In this document: piece by piece, positions 23,066 to 32,665 of the stretch | Layout: each line of letters begins with the position of its first letter | Position numbering within the stretch: the first letter of the stretch is position 1 | NCBI GenBank assembly: GCA_964019695.1 | Contig: OZ026519.1 | Span: 29,665,213-29,729,212, forward strand | From: Loripinus fragilis | Taxonomy: Eukaryota > Mollusca > Bivalvia > Lucinida > Lucinidae | Reading direction: 5' to 3' | Length of the DNA: 64,000 nt | Made by a program: the position numbers and the translations under genes | Notes under the pieces: model-generated | What the model saw: only the letters and a program-made list of their open reading frames with translations | What the model was told of the DNA's origin: nothing | Databases searched by the model: none

Positions 23066-23262
23066 TGAGCCGCTACATGAAATTTCCAACTATGTGGTAT
23101 GTGTGACAAGTAAAGGCTCCGAACCTTTGCTAATTGCTTGGATATTCTATGAGTGTTCAGCTACTGACCGAACATCATTTTGAGTTTCTAAGGTTGCACA
23201 GGCTCGCCTGAGTCTAAAATTGTCAAAATGCTACATTGATGGAAATCACATGTCACGGCTCA
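23066..23262. mobile_element. Palindromic MITE (family A), internally shortened
   Basis: TGAGCCGCTACATGAA...ACATGTCACGGCTCA, 197 bp instead of 239. It begins 29 bp after exon 8. Confidence 0.8.
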
Positions 23263-23679
23263 TTATGTTTGAAGTTTAAACTAACAAATTATTTATTTCA
23301 TATCTAGATCACAACATTATGAAACGCGTTTCATTCTCAACTTACTTATAGACGAAATTTGTAAGTTCATGCATGTCAAAATACAAATTCCCATACAGAA
23401 CAGCAGACAATGTTATTTATCTTGGTAATAAATTATATAATACCAACCATTGATAAAATGCCACAATTGTTGGCTAAAAAAATGTTATGATTAGAAGAGT
23501 TTTCGAGTTTTCAAGCTCATGTGAATTAGCAGGAAACGACTGTTAACTTGTGTGTGAGGTCTGTTCGTCGTTTAGCTTAGTTGCATTATCATATTTTTTT
23601 CAATGGATACGTAAATAGTTTTCAGATGGTTCCCTAAGAAATAAATTGATGTATATGATTTTTGTTTTACAATATGATA

Positions 23680-23918
23680 TGAGCCGCGACATGAGATTTC
23701 CAACAATGTGGTACGTGCGACCAGCAAAGGCTCAGACCAGCCTGCGTATACGCGCAGTCTGATCCGAGCCTTTGCTAGTCGCTTGAATATTCTATGAATA
23801 TTATGCTACTGACCGAACATCATTTGGAGTTTCTAAGCTTAAAAGGAGGCTGCACAGGCTCGTCTGAGTCAACACTTGTCAAAATGCCACATTGCTGGAA
23901 ATCTCATGCCGCGGCTCA
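23680..23918. mobile_element. Palindromic MITE (family A)
   Basis: TGAGCCGCGACATGAG...TCATGCCGCGGCTCA, full length, same orientation as the copy at 23066. Confidence 0.85.
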
Positions 23919-25486
23919 TATGATATATATAGATATAACAGGAGCGTTAAGGCCCAATAACGGGGTTGATGGAATTCAGTATTGGGCTTTCTACGTTTTT
24001 CTTGCCACATGCAGATTCCCAAGACATGAGGTTCTGGATGTGGGGGAGGTCTGGTATTCACTATTCATTTAAAATTTAGCTTATTATTTATCTCATTAAA
24101 ATTTTGGGTTATTCATTAAAATTAGACCCATAGTTCATTAAAAATCTGATTATTCACTATTCATTAGTTTTTTCTTCTATTCCGTAAAAAATAGGATTAT
24201 TCGTTATCGTAGGCATTTAGTTTTAACTTTTCATTATTTATTTTTTCGCTCATTATTCACTATTCATTATAAAAAGGGTCATTATTCACTAAGCCTTATA
24301 CCCCACCCAGACCCTCAGACATTCCCACGAAAAATATTTTAAAATAACACTTCATGCACTTCAAAAACTACCATTTTAGTGGTGTTTTTTTGTTATATAC
24401 AGTGCATTGACTACAGTCCTATAAAACACGTTATTTTGTATGTAAAACTAAAAACAACAGAGCCACCCAAACTGCGCATCTGTTCAGTTCTTCTTCTTCT
24501 TGAAATGATAATTGCAAGATTTTTCGTCCGGAAAATGATGTCTAATTTTTTAAATCTGTTGCAAATATTCAAGTACTGTTTGGACTAAATTTTTATCATG
24601 GATGTAAACACTTTGAACCTGATCAGACTGTTTGTGATATATTCTACCTAAGTACACAAGCCTAAGAGATGGCAGACAAGAAGAATCGTGACTGGCAAAA
24701 AATGACATCTTTGAGTGTTGCATGTACCGTGTCACAATTCCCAAAGCAAGTTCCCAGTCATACTCATTTACTTTTTATAAAAAAAATGACCAATTAATTC
24801 AAAATAGATTATGCTCAGAAATTGAAATTCTTTACAGTTGTGGATATGTTGCTTATCTTGCATACATACACGCGGGTACAGAAAGTTTAGTCAGAGGGGG
24901 TCCAACTTTGACAGCGTTTTTTTAGTTGATGAGGGGAGAGAGGATCCGAATATTACAATAAGTGGGCTATTATCGGCACGCCAGCAAAATGTCATTTAAA
25001 TGGTGTTTCGCCTGTGTGCAGTTGATGGTCTAACATTGAATGCTTGCTTGGTAGCTTTGTGATTTTTCAAGGTATCCTGACCGGTAAAGCTAAGAAACCC
25101 TATTTTTTGTGATTTTTCAGGGAGGGGATTCAGACCCCCAGGCCCCTATCCCCCCCACCCCTGGATCCGCCCATGATACAGATTGACATATGGGGAGTGC
25201 AGTACGCAGGAGTTAGCTCTTTCATCAGCACTTTTTGGGTTAAACAATCATTCTTGTGTTGAGCTAAAAATGTTTGGCAATTTTCTCTAAGACTATTACA
25301 ATGACTGAAGCATACTTTAACACGAGACACAAACAAGGGCCATAACCTAAACCTCAATGTATTCTTAGTTATTGCCATTTTTAAACAGATGTAACCTATG
25401 CCTTATACCAATCTATTTAATTTGCTTGTTTGATTTGCTAGACACTGAGATTTGCATTGTGTTTATTGTGTTACATGTGCGGATTG
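23919..25486. other. Intron 8 body
   Basis: Holds the AT-rich array at 24060-24295 and a G/C-poor stretch with a scrap of family E near 25115-25175. No coding exon found; short ORFs on both strands lack domains. Confidence 0.45.
24060..24295. repeat. AT-rich simple array
   Basis: Irregular repeats of ATTATTCATTA, ATTCACTATTCATTA and TTCATTAAAATT. No coding content. Confidence 0.7.
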
Positions 25487-25712
25487 AGAGGGATGACATT
25501 GGTTCAAGACCCCCACACCCCATGGAAAGTCACAAGTGGCCAAAAGTTTCATCAAAAATACTGGTACGGACCGCTCTTGCAAAGCAATTGGACCCGTTGG
25601 GTCTATTTGCTTCTCGAGGCAGGTCCGTACGTCCCTCTGTGTGAAATACATTGATGATTAAAAAAACTTTGTCGAGACCCCCTGACAGAATTTTCTTGAT
25701 CCACGAATGTTT
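25487..25712 (+). repeat. Dispersed repeat (family E)
   Basis: AAATACTGGTACGGACCG, AGCAATTGGACCC, GAGACCCCCTGACAGAATTT. It ends 33 bp before exon 9; overlapping ORFs on both strands are repeat sequence. Confidence 0.65.
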
Positions 25713-25745
25713 TAATTGAAAAAAAAAACACGTTGCTTTTTTTAG

Positions 25746-25922
25746 ATTGCAATATGCTGACAGCACCGGACAATGGTACAGTGAATACACCAAGTGGAAC
25801 AACATTTGGGGAGACAGCGGAATATAGTTGTAATGATGGATTTAATCTGATTGGAGCTGCTAACAGACGCTGTCAGGAGAGTGGATTATGGTCTGGATCG
25901 GAACCTTCCTGTATTATAAAGG
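25746..25922 (+). CDS. Exon 9: Sushi domain 7
   Basis: A 177-nt phase 1-1 exon with a strong T-rich acceptor (TTTTTTTAG) and donor GTAAGT. It encodes DCNMLTAPDNGTV, PSGTTFGETAEYSCNDG, FNLIGAANRRCQESG, LWSGSEPSCIIK. It is the last of the four near-paralogous 177-nt exons. The following intron contains a SINE and the young gag-only LTR retrotransposon. Confidence 0.9.
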
Positions 25923-26020
25923 GTAAGTTTAGCAAACTCTTCACCAGCTATTAAAAAGTGTCATCTGCCAAGGTCATCGGCAACATCTAGTTGCTAACAT
26001 CACAGACTAATTTCAGCATA

Positions 26021-26086
26021 CAGACAGCGTGGACCCTGATCAGACTGATTCTCTTGAAATAGTCTGATCTGGATCCACACTGTTTG
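26021..26086. repeat. Short hairpin element (family F)
   Basis: CAGACAGCGTGGACCCTGAT pairs with ATCTGGATCCACACTGTTTG, about 100 bp after exon 9. Confidence 0.6.
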
Positions 26087-26401
26087 ATACAGATATATTT
26101 AAAAAGGAGCAGCATATTTTGGCTGGTCATTCAGGAGTAGGTGCTTAAATAAAAAGGGAAACGCTCACCATATACTTAATTAGCTTTAAAAGAAGGGATT
26201 TGTCTATCAAATCAGTTTGCTGCAAATTTTATCAAAATCTATCAAGAAAATAAAGAAGTTATATGCATTTGAAGTTTCCCTTATATCTTATATGGAAGCC
26301 GCCATATGTGTGTGTTTATGACGTCATAATTATATATGCAAAAATGAAACAAATAAGATTTGAAAAAATAATGTTCACTCTATTTTTATGTAACAATAAA
26401 G

Positions 26402-26725
26402 ATTTTTTTTTGTTGCTTTACGTCCCAAGTCAACAGCTATGGTCATTGCGGGACGGTCAGTTCACCTAACCACACTTTTTCCTGGGCAGGCTTGAACAAG
26501 CGGTTAACCAGTAATTCGTGCACATACATTCGCTTGTAACTGACAACAACTCTTCTTGAATGAATCAGCGGAAGGGAGGAGAATGACCGTAGAAATCATT
26601 TCATGATCAATCTCCACGAAAGTTTGGGACCGGACTGGGATCAAACTCGCGACCCCTGGATCTGCAGTCAGACACGCATCTGTAGCCAGACACGTTACCG
26701 ACTGCGCTACGCGGCCCGGCATATA
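26402..26725 (-). mobile_element. Full-length tRNA-derived SINE, minus strand
   Basis: On the minus strand it begins near 26725 with a tRNA-like head: box A-like GCGTAGCGCAGTCGG and box B-like GTCGCGAGTTTGATCCC. A central domain follows, then a tail with GACCGTCCCGCAATGACC, GACTTGGGACGTAAAGC and a poly(A) tract. TAACAATAAAG is duplicated at 26391-26401 and 26726-26736. The 3' domain resembles the conserved tails of bivalve SINEs; family not assigned. It is not a functional tRNA. Confidence 0.87.
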
Positions 26726-27151
26726 TAACAATAAAGGATCATTTATACAAGAAATTCTATGATTATGTGCTAAAAATAAAGATTTTAAGCATCTTAATAA
26801 CTTTTCATGCATCTCATTAGCATCTCATTGTATATTCATAATGGCAGCTTTGACAGGATGCTAATGAAAACTTCATTTATTAATAACATTCTTAATTCTT
26901 CAGCGATTTTGATAAAGTTTGCGCTAAACTTGTTTGTGTGCAAATGCCTCTCTTTTCAGACACATATACTTCTTGATCTGCATTTTCCTGTGAGTTTTTA
27001 AAGAGTGTAAAATAGGCTATTCAAATATTATCGCAAATGTAACTCAACGGGTGATTAGATAATGTCGTAAATTTGCAACTCATGGTGTAGTTCTGTATAG
27101 CATTGTCAAACGTGTTGCAACTGGAAAGCGTCAACGTCAGTTTAGGGTATC

Positions 27152-27156
27152 AAAAT
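27152..27156. repeat. Left target-site duplication AAAAT of the LTR element
   Basis: AAAAT directly precedes the TG start of the left LTR and is repeated at 29244-29248 after the right LTR, as expected of integrase-made 5-bp staggered cuts. Confidence 0.9.
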
Positions 27157-27318
27157 TGTAATATCCTTTAATATACATGTAATATTACTAGAACCAGTCA
27201 ACGTCATTACGTTACGCTAATAACGTCAGTTGCTAAGTAACGTCACTTCATTAATTACTTGTCCACCATATTTACTGTTCTATTAAATACATTAACCAAG
27301 ATGACTTAAGATATTTCA
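27157..27318 (+). repeat. Left LTR
   Basis: 162 bp, TG...CA ends. Three copies of AACGTCA, a CRE-like half site, at 27200, 27222 and 27239. An AT-rich TATTAAATAC near its 3' half could serve as TATA or poly(A) signal. Confidence 0.92.
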
Positions 27319-27336
27319 TTGGCGACGAGGATAAAA
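27319..27336 (+). other. Probable primer-binding site of the LTR element
   Basis: TTGGCGACGAGGATAAAA starts immediately after the left LTR. The TGGCGACGAGG type of sequence is common at this place in Ty3/Gypsy-like elements. The matching tRNA was not identified. Confidence 0.55.
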
Positions 27337-27528
27337 GGAAAACTGATGAGAAGAAATACAAGCAGATAGATTCTAGAATAGAAGAAAAATAGAAGATATT
27401 TAAGAAAGCATATAAGTTGAAGAAAAGATAAGGAAAACATCTTTGACACGTTTAAGAGAACAAAGAGACTAGATAAGTAGAAGTTTTATTTGATCATTTG
27501 TTAGAATATTAAAATACTTCAGAGGTGA

Positions 27529-28899
27529 ATGACAAGATACGGACTAGACATGACAGAAGGTACTGTAACAGTAATTTCTGAGGGAAGAAACCTTAGAACA
27601 TTACCATTCAGACCTACAGAAGACCAACTATCGACAGGGAAACTCTGGGAGGACTGGCTGGAATCCATAGAGCGGGAATTTAGATTTTTCAGAGTAGCTA
27701 ATCCTTTAGACAGAAAAGATGCGCTGATTATATATGGAGGATCTGAGATAGCAAGACTAGAGAAAAGCTTGCCAGACCCTGAAGACCCTAGAAAAGAACT
27801 AGATGAGTATCAGAAATTAAGAATAAAGCTAAATGAATATTTCTTGCCAAAGAAGAACAAACATTATGATAGATTTATATTTCTGAAGACAAGACCAGAA
27901 GCAGGAGAAGCAACAGTGGCTTATGCAACAAGATTGCGAGAAAAAGCGCATGAATGCGAGTTTGGTGATACTAATGATGAAAGAATATTGGAACATCTCA
28001 TACAGACTATAGAGAACGAACAATTGATACAGAAATGCATTTCTAAAAGCTGGACTTTACAACAATTTCTGAGAGAAGCAGGACAGATTGAAGATATTTC
28101 AATACAAGTGCATGATATGAAGGCAGATACAGCAGATTGGGGGATAGCTAAAGTAATGCCACACAGAAGAAACCAGAAATCAAGACAACCAGAGTATCAT
28201 GAAAGAGTTGAAAGTGTAGAATATTGCACATACTGTGGTTTGACAAGAGCACACCCAAGAGGAAAACACTGCCCTGCATACGGAACACAATGTAATATTT
28301 GTAAGAAGTTTAATCACTTTTCGTCCGTGTGCAGAGAAAACGTCACACAAGAAGCAATAATAGGACAGAGGAGTCCAATGCGTTATAGCCAGAAGAAGAA
28401 ACCCAGCATAAAAAGGGCAGAAAAGGTAGATCAAAGCAGTGACACAAGTTCAGATGAAGACTTCATAGAAAAATCTCTGATGCATATGCGAATCAAAACA
28501 GTATCAGAATCTACTGCAGAGAAGAAGGATAATATTTCATCAAGAGATATAAAACTCTTACAGGGAAAAGTCAGCCGACTTGAGAATGAACTACGGTTAG
28601 CAAAGAACCTTATTCAGGATTTGTTAACACGGCAGCAAAATAAAGAACATATTGATCAGAAGACATATGAACAAACCAGAATAATCTCGGAGAAAAATGA
28701 AAGGAACGATGGGCTTTCATATTGTATGCAAAGCCATGATCAAAGAGAATCCAGGGAGCACCAAATGGGTTTTACAATGAACAGCAGAACCCTAGATCTA
28801 GAAGACTACGATGAAAAGAAGGAGCAACTGCACCATGTTAAACTGCAGTCAAGTCAAAGAAAGAAACAAAGAAAGAAGAAAGTTCTAAAGACATTTTGA
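27529..28899 (+). CDS. gag: Retrotransposon Gag polyprotein, intact, 456 residues
   Basis: Residues about 35-200 are predicted to be a helical capsid-type region (WEDWLESIEREF, IIYGG, LDEYQKLRIKLNEYF, RLREKAHECEF), like retrotransposon Gag capsids. Residues 233-268 form a zinc-binding nucleocapsid: C233-x2-C236 with H242/H247/C248, then a classical knuckle C255-x2-C258-x4-H263-x4-C268. Residues 341-370 make a heptad-rich coiled coil (VSRLENELRLAKNLIQDLL), unusual after a knuckle. The C terminus is strongly basic (RKKQRKKK). The ORF begins 210 nt after the LTR; Met8 is an alternative start. It should package element RNA into particles. No protease or pol follows and the stop is followed by non-coding DNA up to the polypurine tract. 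The intact frame agrees with the near-identical LTRs. Host domestication is unlikely given LTRs and the target duplication. Confidence 0.9.
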   Translation: MTRYGLDMTEGTVTVISEGRNLRTLPFRPTEDQLSTGKLWEDWLESIEREFRFFRVANPLDRKDALIIYGGSEIARLEKSLPDPEDPRKELDEYQKLRIKLNEYFLPKKNKHYDRFIFLKTRPEAGEATVAYATRLREKAHECEFGDTNDERILEHLIQTIENEQLIQKCISKSWTLQQFLREAGQIEDISIQVHDMKADTADWGIAKVMPHRRNQKSRQPEYHERVESVEYCTYCGLTRAHPRGKHCPAYGTQCNICKKFNHFSSVCRENVTQEAIIGQRSPMRYSQKKKPSIKRAEKVDQSSDTSSDEDFIEKSLMHMRIKTVSESTAEKKDNISSRDIKLLQGKVSRLENELRLAKNLIQDLLTRQQNKEHIDQKTYEQTRIISEKNERNDGLSYCMQSHDQRESREHQMGFTMNSRTLDLEDYDEKKEQLHHVKLQSSQRKKQRKKKVLKTF

Positions 28900-29071
28900 A
28901 ACTAACAGCTCTTTTAATAAAAACCCATGAACAGGGTTTGACCTTTTTATGAAATATTAATTTGAAAATTTAGAGAACACTGACAGATTAGACATCTTCA
29001 TTTTAATTTCATAAACATATAATTTAAGGAAGATTTTCAGATACAGTAAGTTTGAACTCTTTCTTTAAAAT
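28900..29071 (+). other. Non-coding 3' interior of the LTR element
   Basis: 172 bp between the gag stop and the polypurine tract, AT-rich, with a short hairpin AAAACCCATGAACAGGGTTT. No pol remnant is visible. Confidence 0.7.
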
Positions 29072-29081
29072 AAGGGAGAAA
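29072..29081 (+). other. Polypurine tract of the LTR element
   Basis: AAGGGAGAAA abuts the right LTR, the expected position of the plus-strand primer. Confidence 0.8.
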
Positions 29082-29243
29082 TGTAATATCCTTTAATATA
29101 CATGTAATATTACTAGAACCAGTCAACGTCATTACGTTACGCTAATAACGTCAGTTGCTAAGTAACGTCACTTCATTAATTACTTGTCCACCATATTTAC
29201 TGTTCTATTAAATACATTAACCAAGATGACTTAAAATATTTCA
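29082..29243 (+). repeat. Right LTR
   Basis: 162 bp, identical to the left LTR except for A in place of G ten bases before the shared end. Same three AACGTCA motifs. Confidence 0.92.
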
Positions 29244-29248
29244 AAAAT
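29244..29248. repeat. Right target-site duplication AAAAT of the LTR element
   Basis: Second copy of the duplicated target, matching 27152-27156. Confidence 0.9.
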
Positions 29249-30242
29249 CTGATATTGAAATAATCAAAGTGACATTTGACAAGAAAGCATATGGTACGTT
29301 ACAATCTCTTTGTAGACACCAGACGGAATGACCGTTGGAATGATTGATTTAATTGTTTGACTTTGGATAGTTAATTAACTGTTTATGAATTAGTTTGTGT
29401 TTGTTCTGATTAACAAGGATAACTGATAATATTTTACATTATTTTCTATAAATACCGCTTTCACTCTGCAATTATACACCCTATCTGTATTGTGTGGTCT
29501 GCTGATTTTGAATTGATTAATTTAATATAAATAGGATAAACATTTCTAATTAGTTACTCACTACTAGTCAATTTAATCAAACAAGATGATTCAGGGTATG
29601 TCATAAAGTCGATGTACATCGTATAAACAGATGAGGTTCCATTTGTATAAGATACGTTACAAAATTGGCTGTTTTTCAGAATGCTTATTGTGGTTATATA
29701 GAATACATAGTGTGTATGAAACCTTATTGATATAATCATATAACATTGCACCTTAGAAATCATACGAAAATGTAATGTGTTAAAAGGAAAATTTGATTTT
29801 TATCGATTAAAAAAGAGATAATGTTAATAAAAAATAATTCTTTCAATTTTACCTTGAATCTTCTTGCGCATTACCACATGATGAAGACCACTATCGTTAA
29901 ACACTTATTATATAGCTATACATTATTCCAAACGGTATTTAAACACATAGTTTGCATTCTCTAATATTTAACTACACTGAGTATTTTATCCTTATATATA
30001 TTGTAACGTATCTTAAGTTGTGTAAATAGCACACCTGTTTATGTCAGTATTTTCTTTCAAAAAAGCTCTATTTGGGTACACTGAAATTTGTTTCTGTATA
30101 GTAAAACGTTATTTTATCAGATGCAAATTTCATATATCAAATCTAGAGTATTCGATTTTCAACTTTTCAGATTTCACAAATTGCCAAGTTAACATAGAAT
30201 GAATGTAATATCTTCATTTATCAGTAAGCTGATTATTACATA
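29249..30242. other. Intron 9 right of the LTR element
   Basis: AT-rich, no ORF of note. TACGTTAC or its complement occurs near 29293, 29651 and 30003, so it may be a piece of the same repeat class as 16968-21611. Confidence 0.4.
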
Positions 30243-30445
30243 GGCTTCGATCAGGGTTTGTGAACAACTAAGTCGCAGACCAGCCTGCGCATCAGCGCCT
30301 TTGCTTATTGCGTTTAGGAGGTATCATATCTAAGCTTGCTACAGGTGAAATTTCAATTATCTTGCTAGTCCCTTTAGCTGTAGAAACTGATTATAGTCTC
30401 GCTTTGTTGGAAACCTGAAAGACAGGTTTTTGTCACATCGAGGCC
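30243..30445. mobile_element. Palindromic MITE (family H)
   Basis: GGCTTCGATCAGGGTTTGTG and TTTGTCACATCGAGGCC are inverted ends; inner AGCCTGCGCATCAG is shared with the copy at 38073. It ends 43 bp before exon 10. Confidence 0.65.
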
Positions 30446-30488
30446 CACACAATCTTCATCAGCATGTCTAGTTGTTCCACATTTTCAG

Positions 30489-30662
30489 ACTGTGGGCCTC
30501 TCAAAGATATACCAAATGGCTTTGTGACTCTGACAGGAACGACTTTTGGGGAGCAGGCAATCTATAGCTGTGATTATGGATATGTTCTGATTGGTCAGAA
30601 TATGAGAATGTGTGGTTCTGATGGATTATGGGGACAGTCTGCACCAACTTGTACAAAAAGAG
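30489..30662 (+). CDS. Exon 10: Sushi domain 8
   Basis: A 174-nt phase 1-1 exon, acceptor TTTTCAG, donor GTAGGT. It encodes DCGPLKDIPNGFV, GTTFGEQAIYSCDYG, YVLIGQNMRMCGSDG, LWGQSAPTC. It keeps the GTTFGE and LIG motifs of exons 6-9 but is one codon shorter and more diverged. A methionine codon at 30464 lies in the intron and is not a start. A palindromic repeat ends at 30445, 43 bp upstream. Confidence 0.88.
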
Positions 30663-30850
30663 GTAGGTACTTATTATAGCTCAAGTCTCTAGATTAGTAA
30701 TTTGGTCATTCAATCATATTTGATCAATGAAGTCTAAGGTAAAAATGAGTATTTAGGAAAATATATAGCATCAGACGTTCTATTTGCCCTTAGAACCAAA
30801 ATGATTATTAGATACTCAAAATTTATAATGGCAATTTAGTTTGTAAATAT

Positions 30851-31862
30851 CCCTTACAGAAAAGCTGTCTTTGTGCGAATATCTGATGAATATGCTGTGA
30901 ATGTTCTGTGAACTGCATTGTTCACAGTAATTGTTCGCTATATATTCACTTCTTGTCGCGAATACCCAGTGAACAAAGTTGGTCTAACAAAAAAGTGATC
31001 GCTGAATGTTTGCAGCTTGTCATATAATCGCTGCATATTCGCAGCAAAAACTTAAACTTTTTTCAAGCACAAGGTATTATTCGCCCGGTTTTCGCAATAA
31101 GAACTTAGTTTTGGATACTGTTCGCTGTATATTCGTTACATTGACTTTAACTTTTTATGTATTCGCGCAGTGTTCATCTAAGGAACTTCAACTCATATAG
31201 CTCTCTGTCTAAAGATCTTATTTTTTTATGGGGAGATAGATTCAAAATTATCTCCCCCTAAAACTCTTCAATAAATGGCTGTCATAATTGCCATGATGCA
31301 AAAATGACAACATGTTGAGAAGTCTTTTTATGGTATGTAATCTCTTCTCGTGTGTTTTTCTGTTCCTATGATGTTTGAGTTGATACCCTTTGATTGTTCT
31401 TGAATGGTGTTGCTTGCTGAGGTCAGTGCAAAATGGATAAATTTTGACTATTTGAGTTTAACAAGCTTTGACTTTTGTAAATCATTGATTGCTGCTTGTT
31501 CGCTGGATATTCGCAATAATTGCTTGCCACATAATTGCAACAGCTATTTTTACTTTTAATTAAAATGTTCGCAGAATATTCGCAGAAAGAGCGCTGGTTA
31601 TTTTCTGCATATTTAATTTACATATTTAAATGCATGTTCGTCGCATATTCGCAGAATGTTTGCATGATATTCGCTGCATATTTAATTTGCTGTCTTGAAT
31701 CATGTTCGCCACATATTTGCTGAATATTCGCAGGCTGTTAACTCAAAGTATTCACCGCAGACCTAATTTGCATGTGAAAAGTGAACATCGCAGAATAATC
31801 GCAGAGTATTTGCTAGCTGTTCGCGAAAATTGTTCGGGGCAGTGCGTTTTTTTCCGTAAGGG
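30851..31862. mobile_element. 1-kb TIR element with dispersed ATTCGCAG motifs
   Basis: CCCTTACAGAAAA and its complement TTTTCCGTAAGGG form the ends, with TAT/ATA outside. The interior is filled with degenerate variants of ATATTCGCAG and TGTTCGCTG on both strands, at least twenty. No protein-like ORF is present. It lies in the intron between exons 10 and 11. Confidence 0.7.
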
Positions 31863-31866
31863 ATAC

Positions 31867-32165
31867 GTTGGATAAAATAAGTGAGGATACCACAACCACA
31901 CACTGCAGACAAACCCACGACACCACGAGGGAGACAAACAGAACAGTCACAAGATATCAAAAAGACAATCAAAGTAACGGAACCAGCGCCCTCATCCTCA
32001 TGTAGATGATGGCAAAACTAGAAAGGACACTAAGTACTGCATAACAAAACAAGGACCAAACACAGTACCCCCACGCACATTGGGAGACAACAATTATAAA
32101 CAATGAATCAATCACAACATGACCACCGCTTTAGAACCGAAAGCAGCTTAAGCCACCCTAGAATT
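31867..32165 (-). repeat. 3'-UTR copy of the retroelement at 34800
   Basis: Blocks AAGTGAGGATACCACAACC, CACACTGCAGACAAACCCA and CATTGGGAGACAACAATT match the family. It directly abuts the 1-kb TIR element that ends at 31862. Confidence 0.7.
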
Positions 32166-32533
32166 ATCTCACGTGGTAGAAACAACTGGAATCACGATCT
32201 GGTGTGCAAGAAATTACCCATTCTAATTGCTCTGATGTTTGTATTTATTTTCAGGAATTTATATTTACATTGAAATGTAACTCTACTTTGCAATTATTTA
32301 TGAACATAGCGTTCTCCTGAAACTTAATGAACCAAATAAATTATCTGAGTCTGCTGTTATTTAAACTTGTTGACACGGTTTCAATACTTTTTAATCTTTT
32401 TTCTACAGTGTTTTGTTAATTTCTTAAGTTTTCTGTTCCATAAAACATTGTGTTCTTACATTAATTATTATGAAATATATAACAATAAATTTTATTAAAA
32501 TGAGTATCATGTTTATTTCAATGTACTTTATAG

Positions 32534-32665
32534 ATCTTGGCATGTTTCGACCTTGCAAAAGTGGGACTGACTGTTGGGAAGAGAATTCAGAGTGTCGTTC
32601 CCAGAAGTGTGGCTGTTTACTGGGCTATAAATTTCTACCTGCAGAGGAAAAATGTTTGAACATAG
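32534..32665 (+). CDS. Exon 11: EB-like Cys-rich module 1
   Basis: A 132-nt phase 1-1 exon, acceptor TTTATAG, donor GTAATA. It encodes 44 residues with seven cysteines in the order RPC, DCW, ECR, KCGC, LLGY, KC. The pattern of cysteines around a Gly-Tyr before the last one resembles EB modules or EGF-like repeats. I favour EB-like because exon 14 has the same spacing (DESEC, ECF, YCACEIG, QC). It separates the Sushi array from the second PAN module and may act as a spacer. Confidence 0.72.

Larger units (their letters stand above)
27157..29243 (+). mobile_element. Complete LTR retrotransposon carrying only gag (non-autonomous)
   Basis: Two 162-bp direct repeats that begin TGTAATATCC and end TATTTCA flank a 1763-bp interior. 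They differ at one visible position (G at 27310 versus A in the right copy). Five bases AAAAT are duplicated at both ends. The interior starts directly with TTGGCGACGAGG, in the place of a primer-binding site, and ends with the purine tract AAGGGAGAAA. One intact ORF (gag) fills it; no protease, reverse transcriptase, RNase H or integrase is present. It sits in the intron between exons 9 and 10 in the sense orientation. Mobility would need enzymes from another element. Confidence 0.93.

Noticed and set aside
26640..26725. tRNA gene on the minus strand
   Set aside because: Boxes A and B are SINE promoter parts; the element has a SINE body, poly(A) tail and target duplication.
27529..28899. Domesticated Arc-like host gene
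   Set aside because: Near-identical LTRs and an intact target duplication show a recent insertion, not a conserved host gene.
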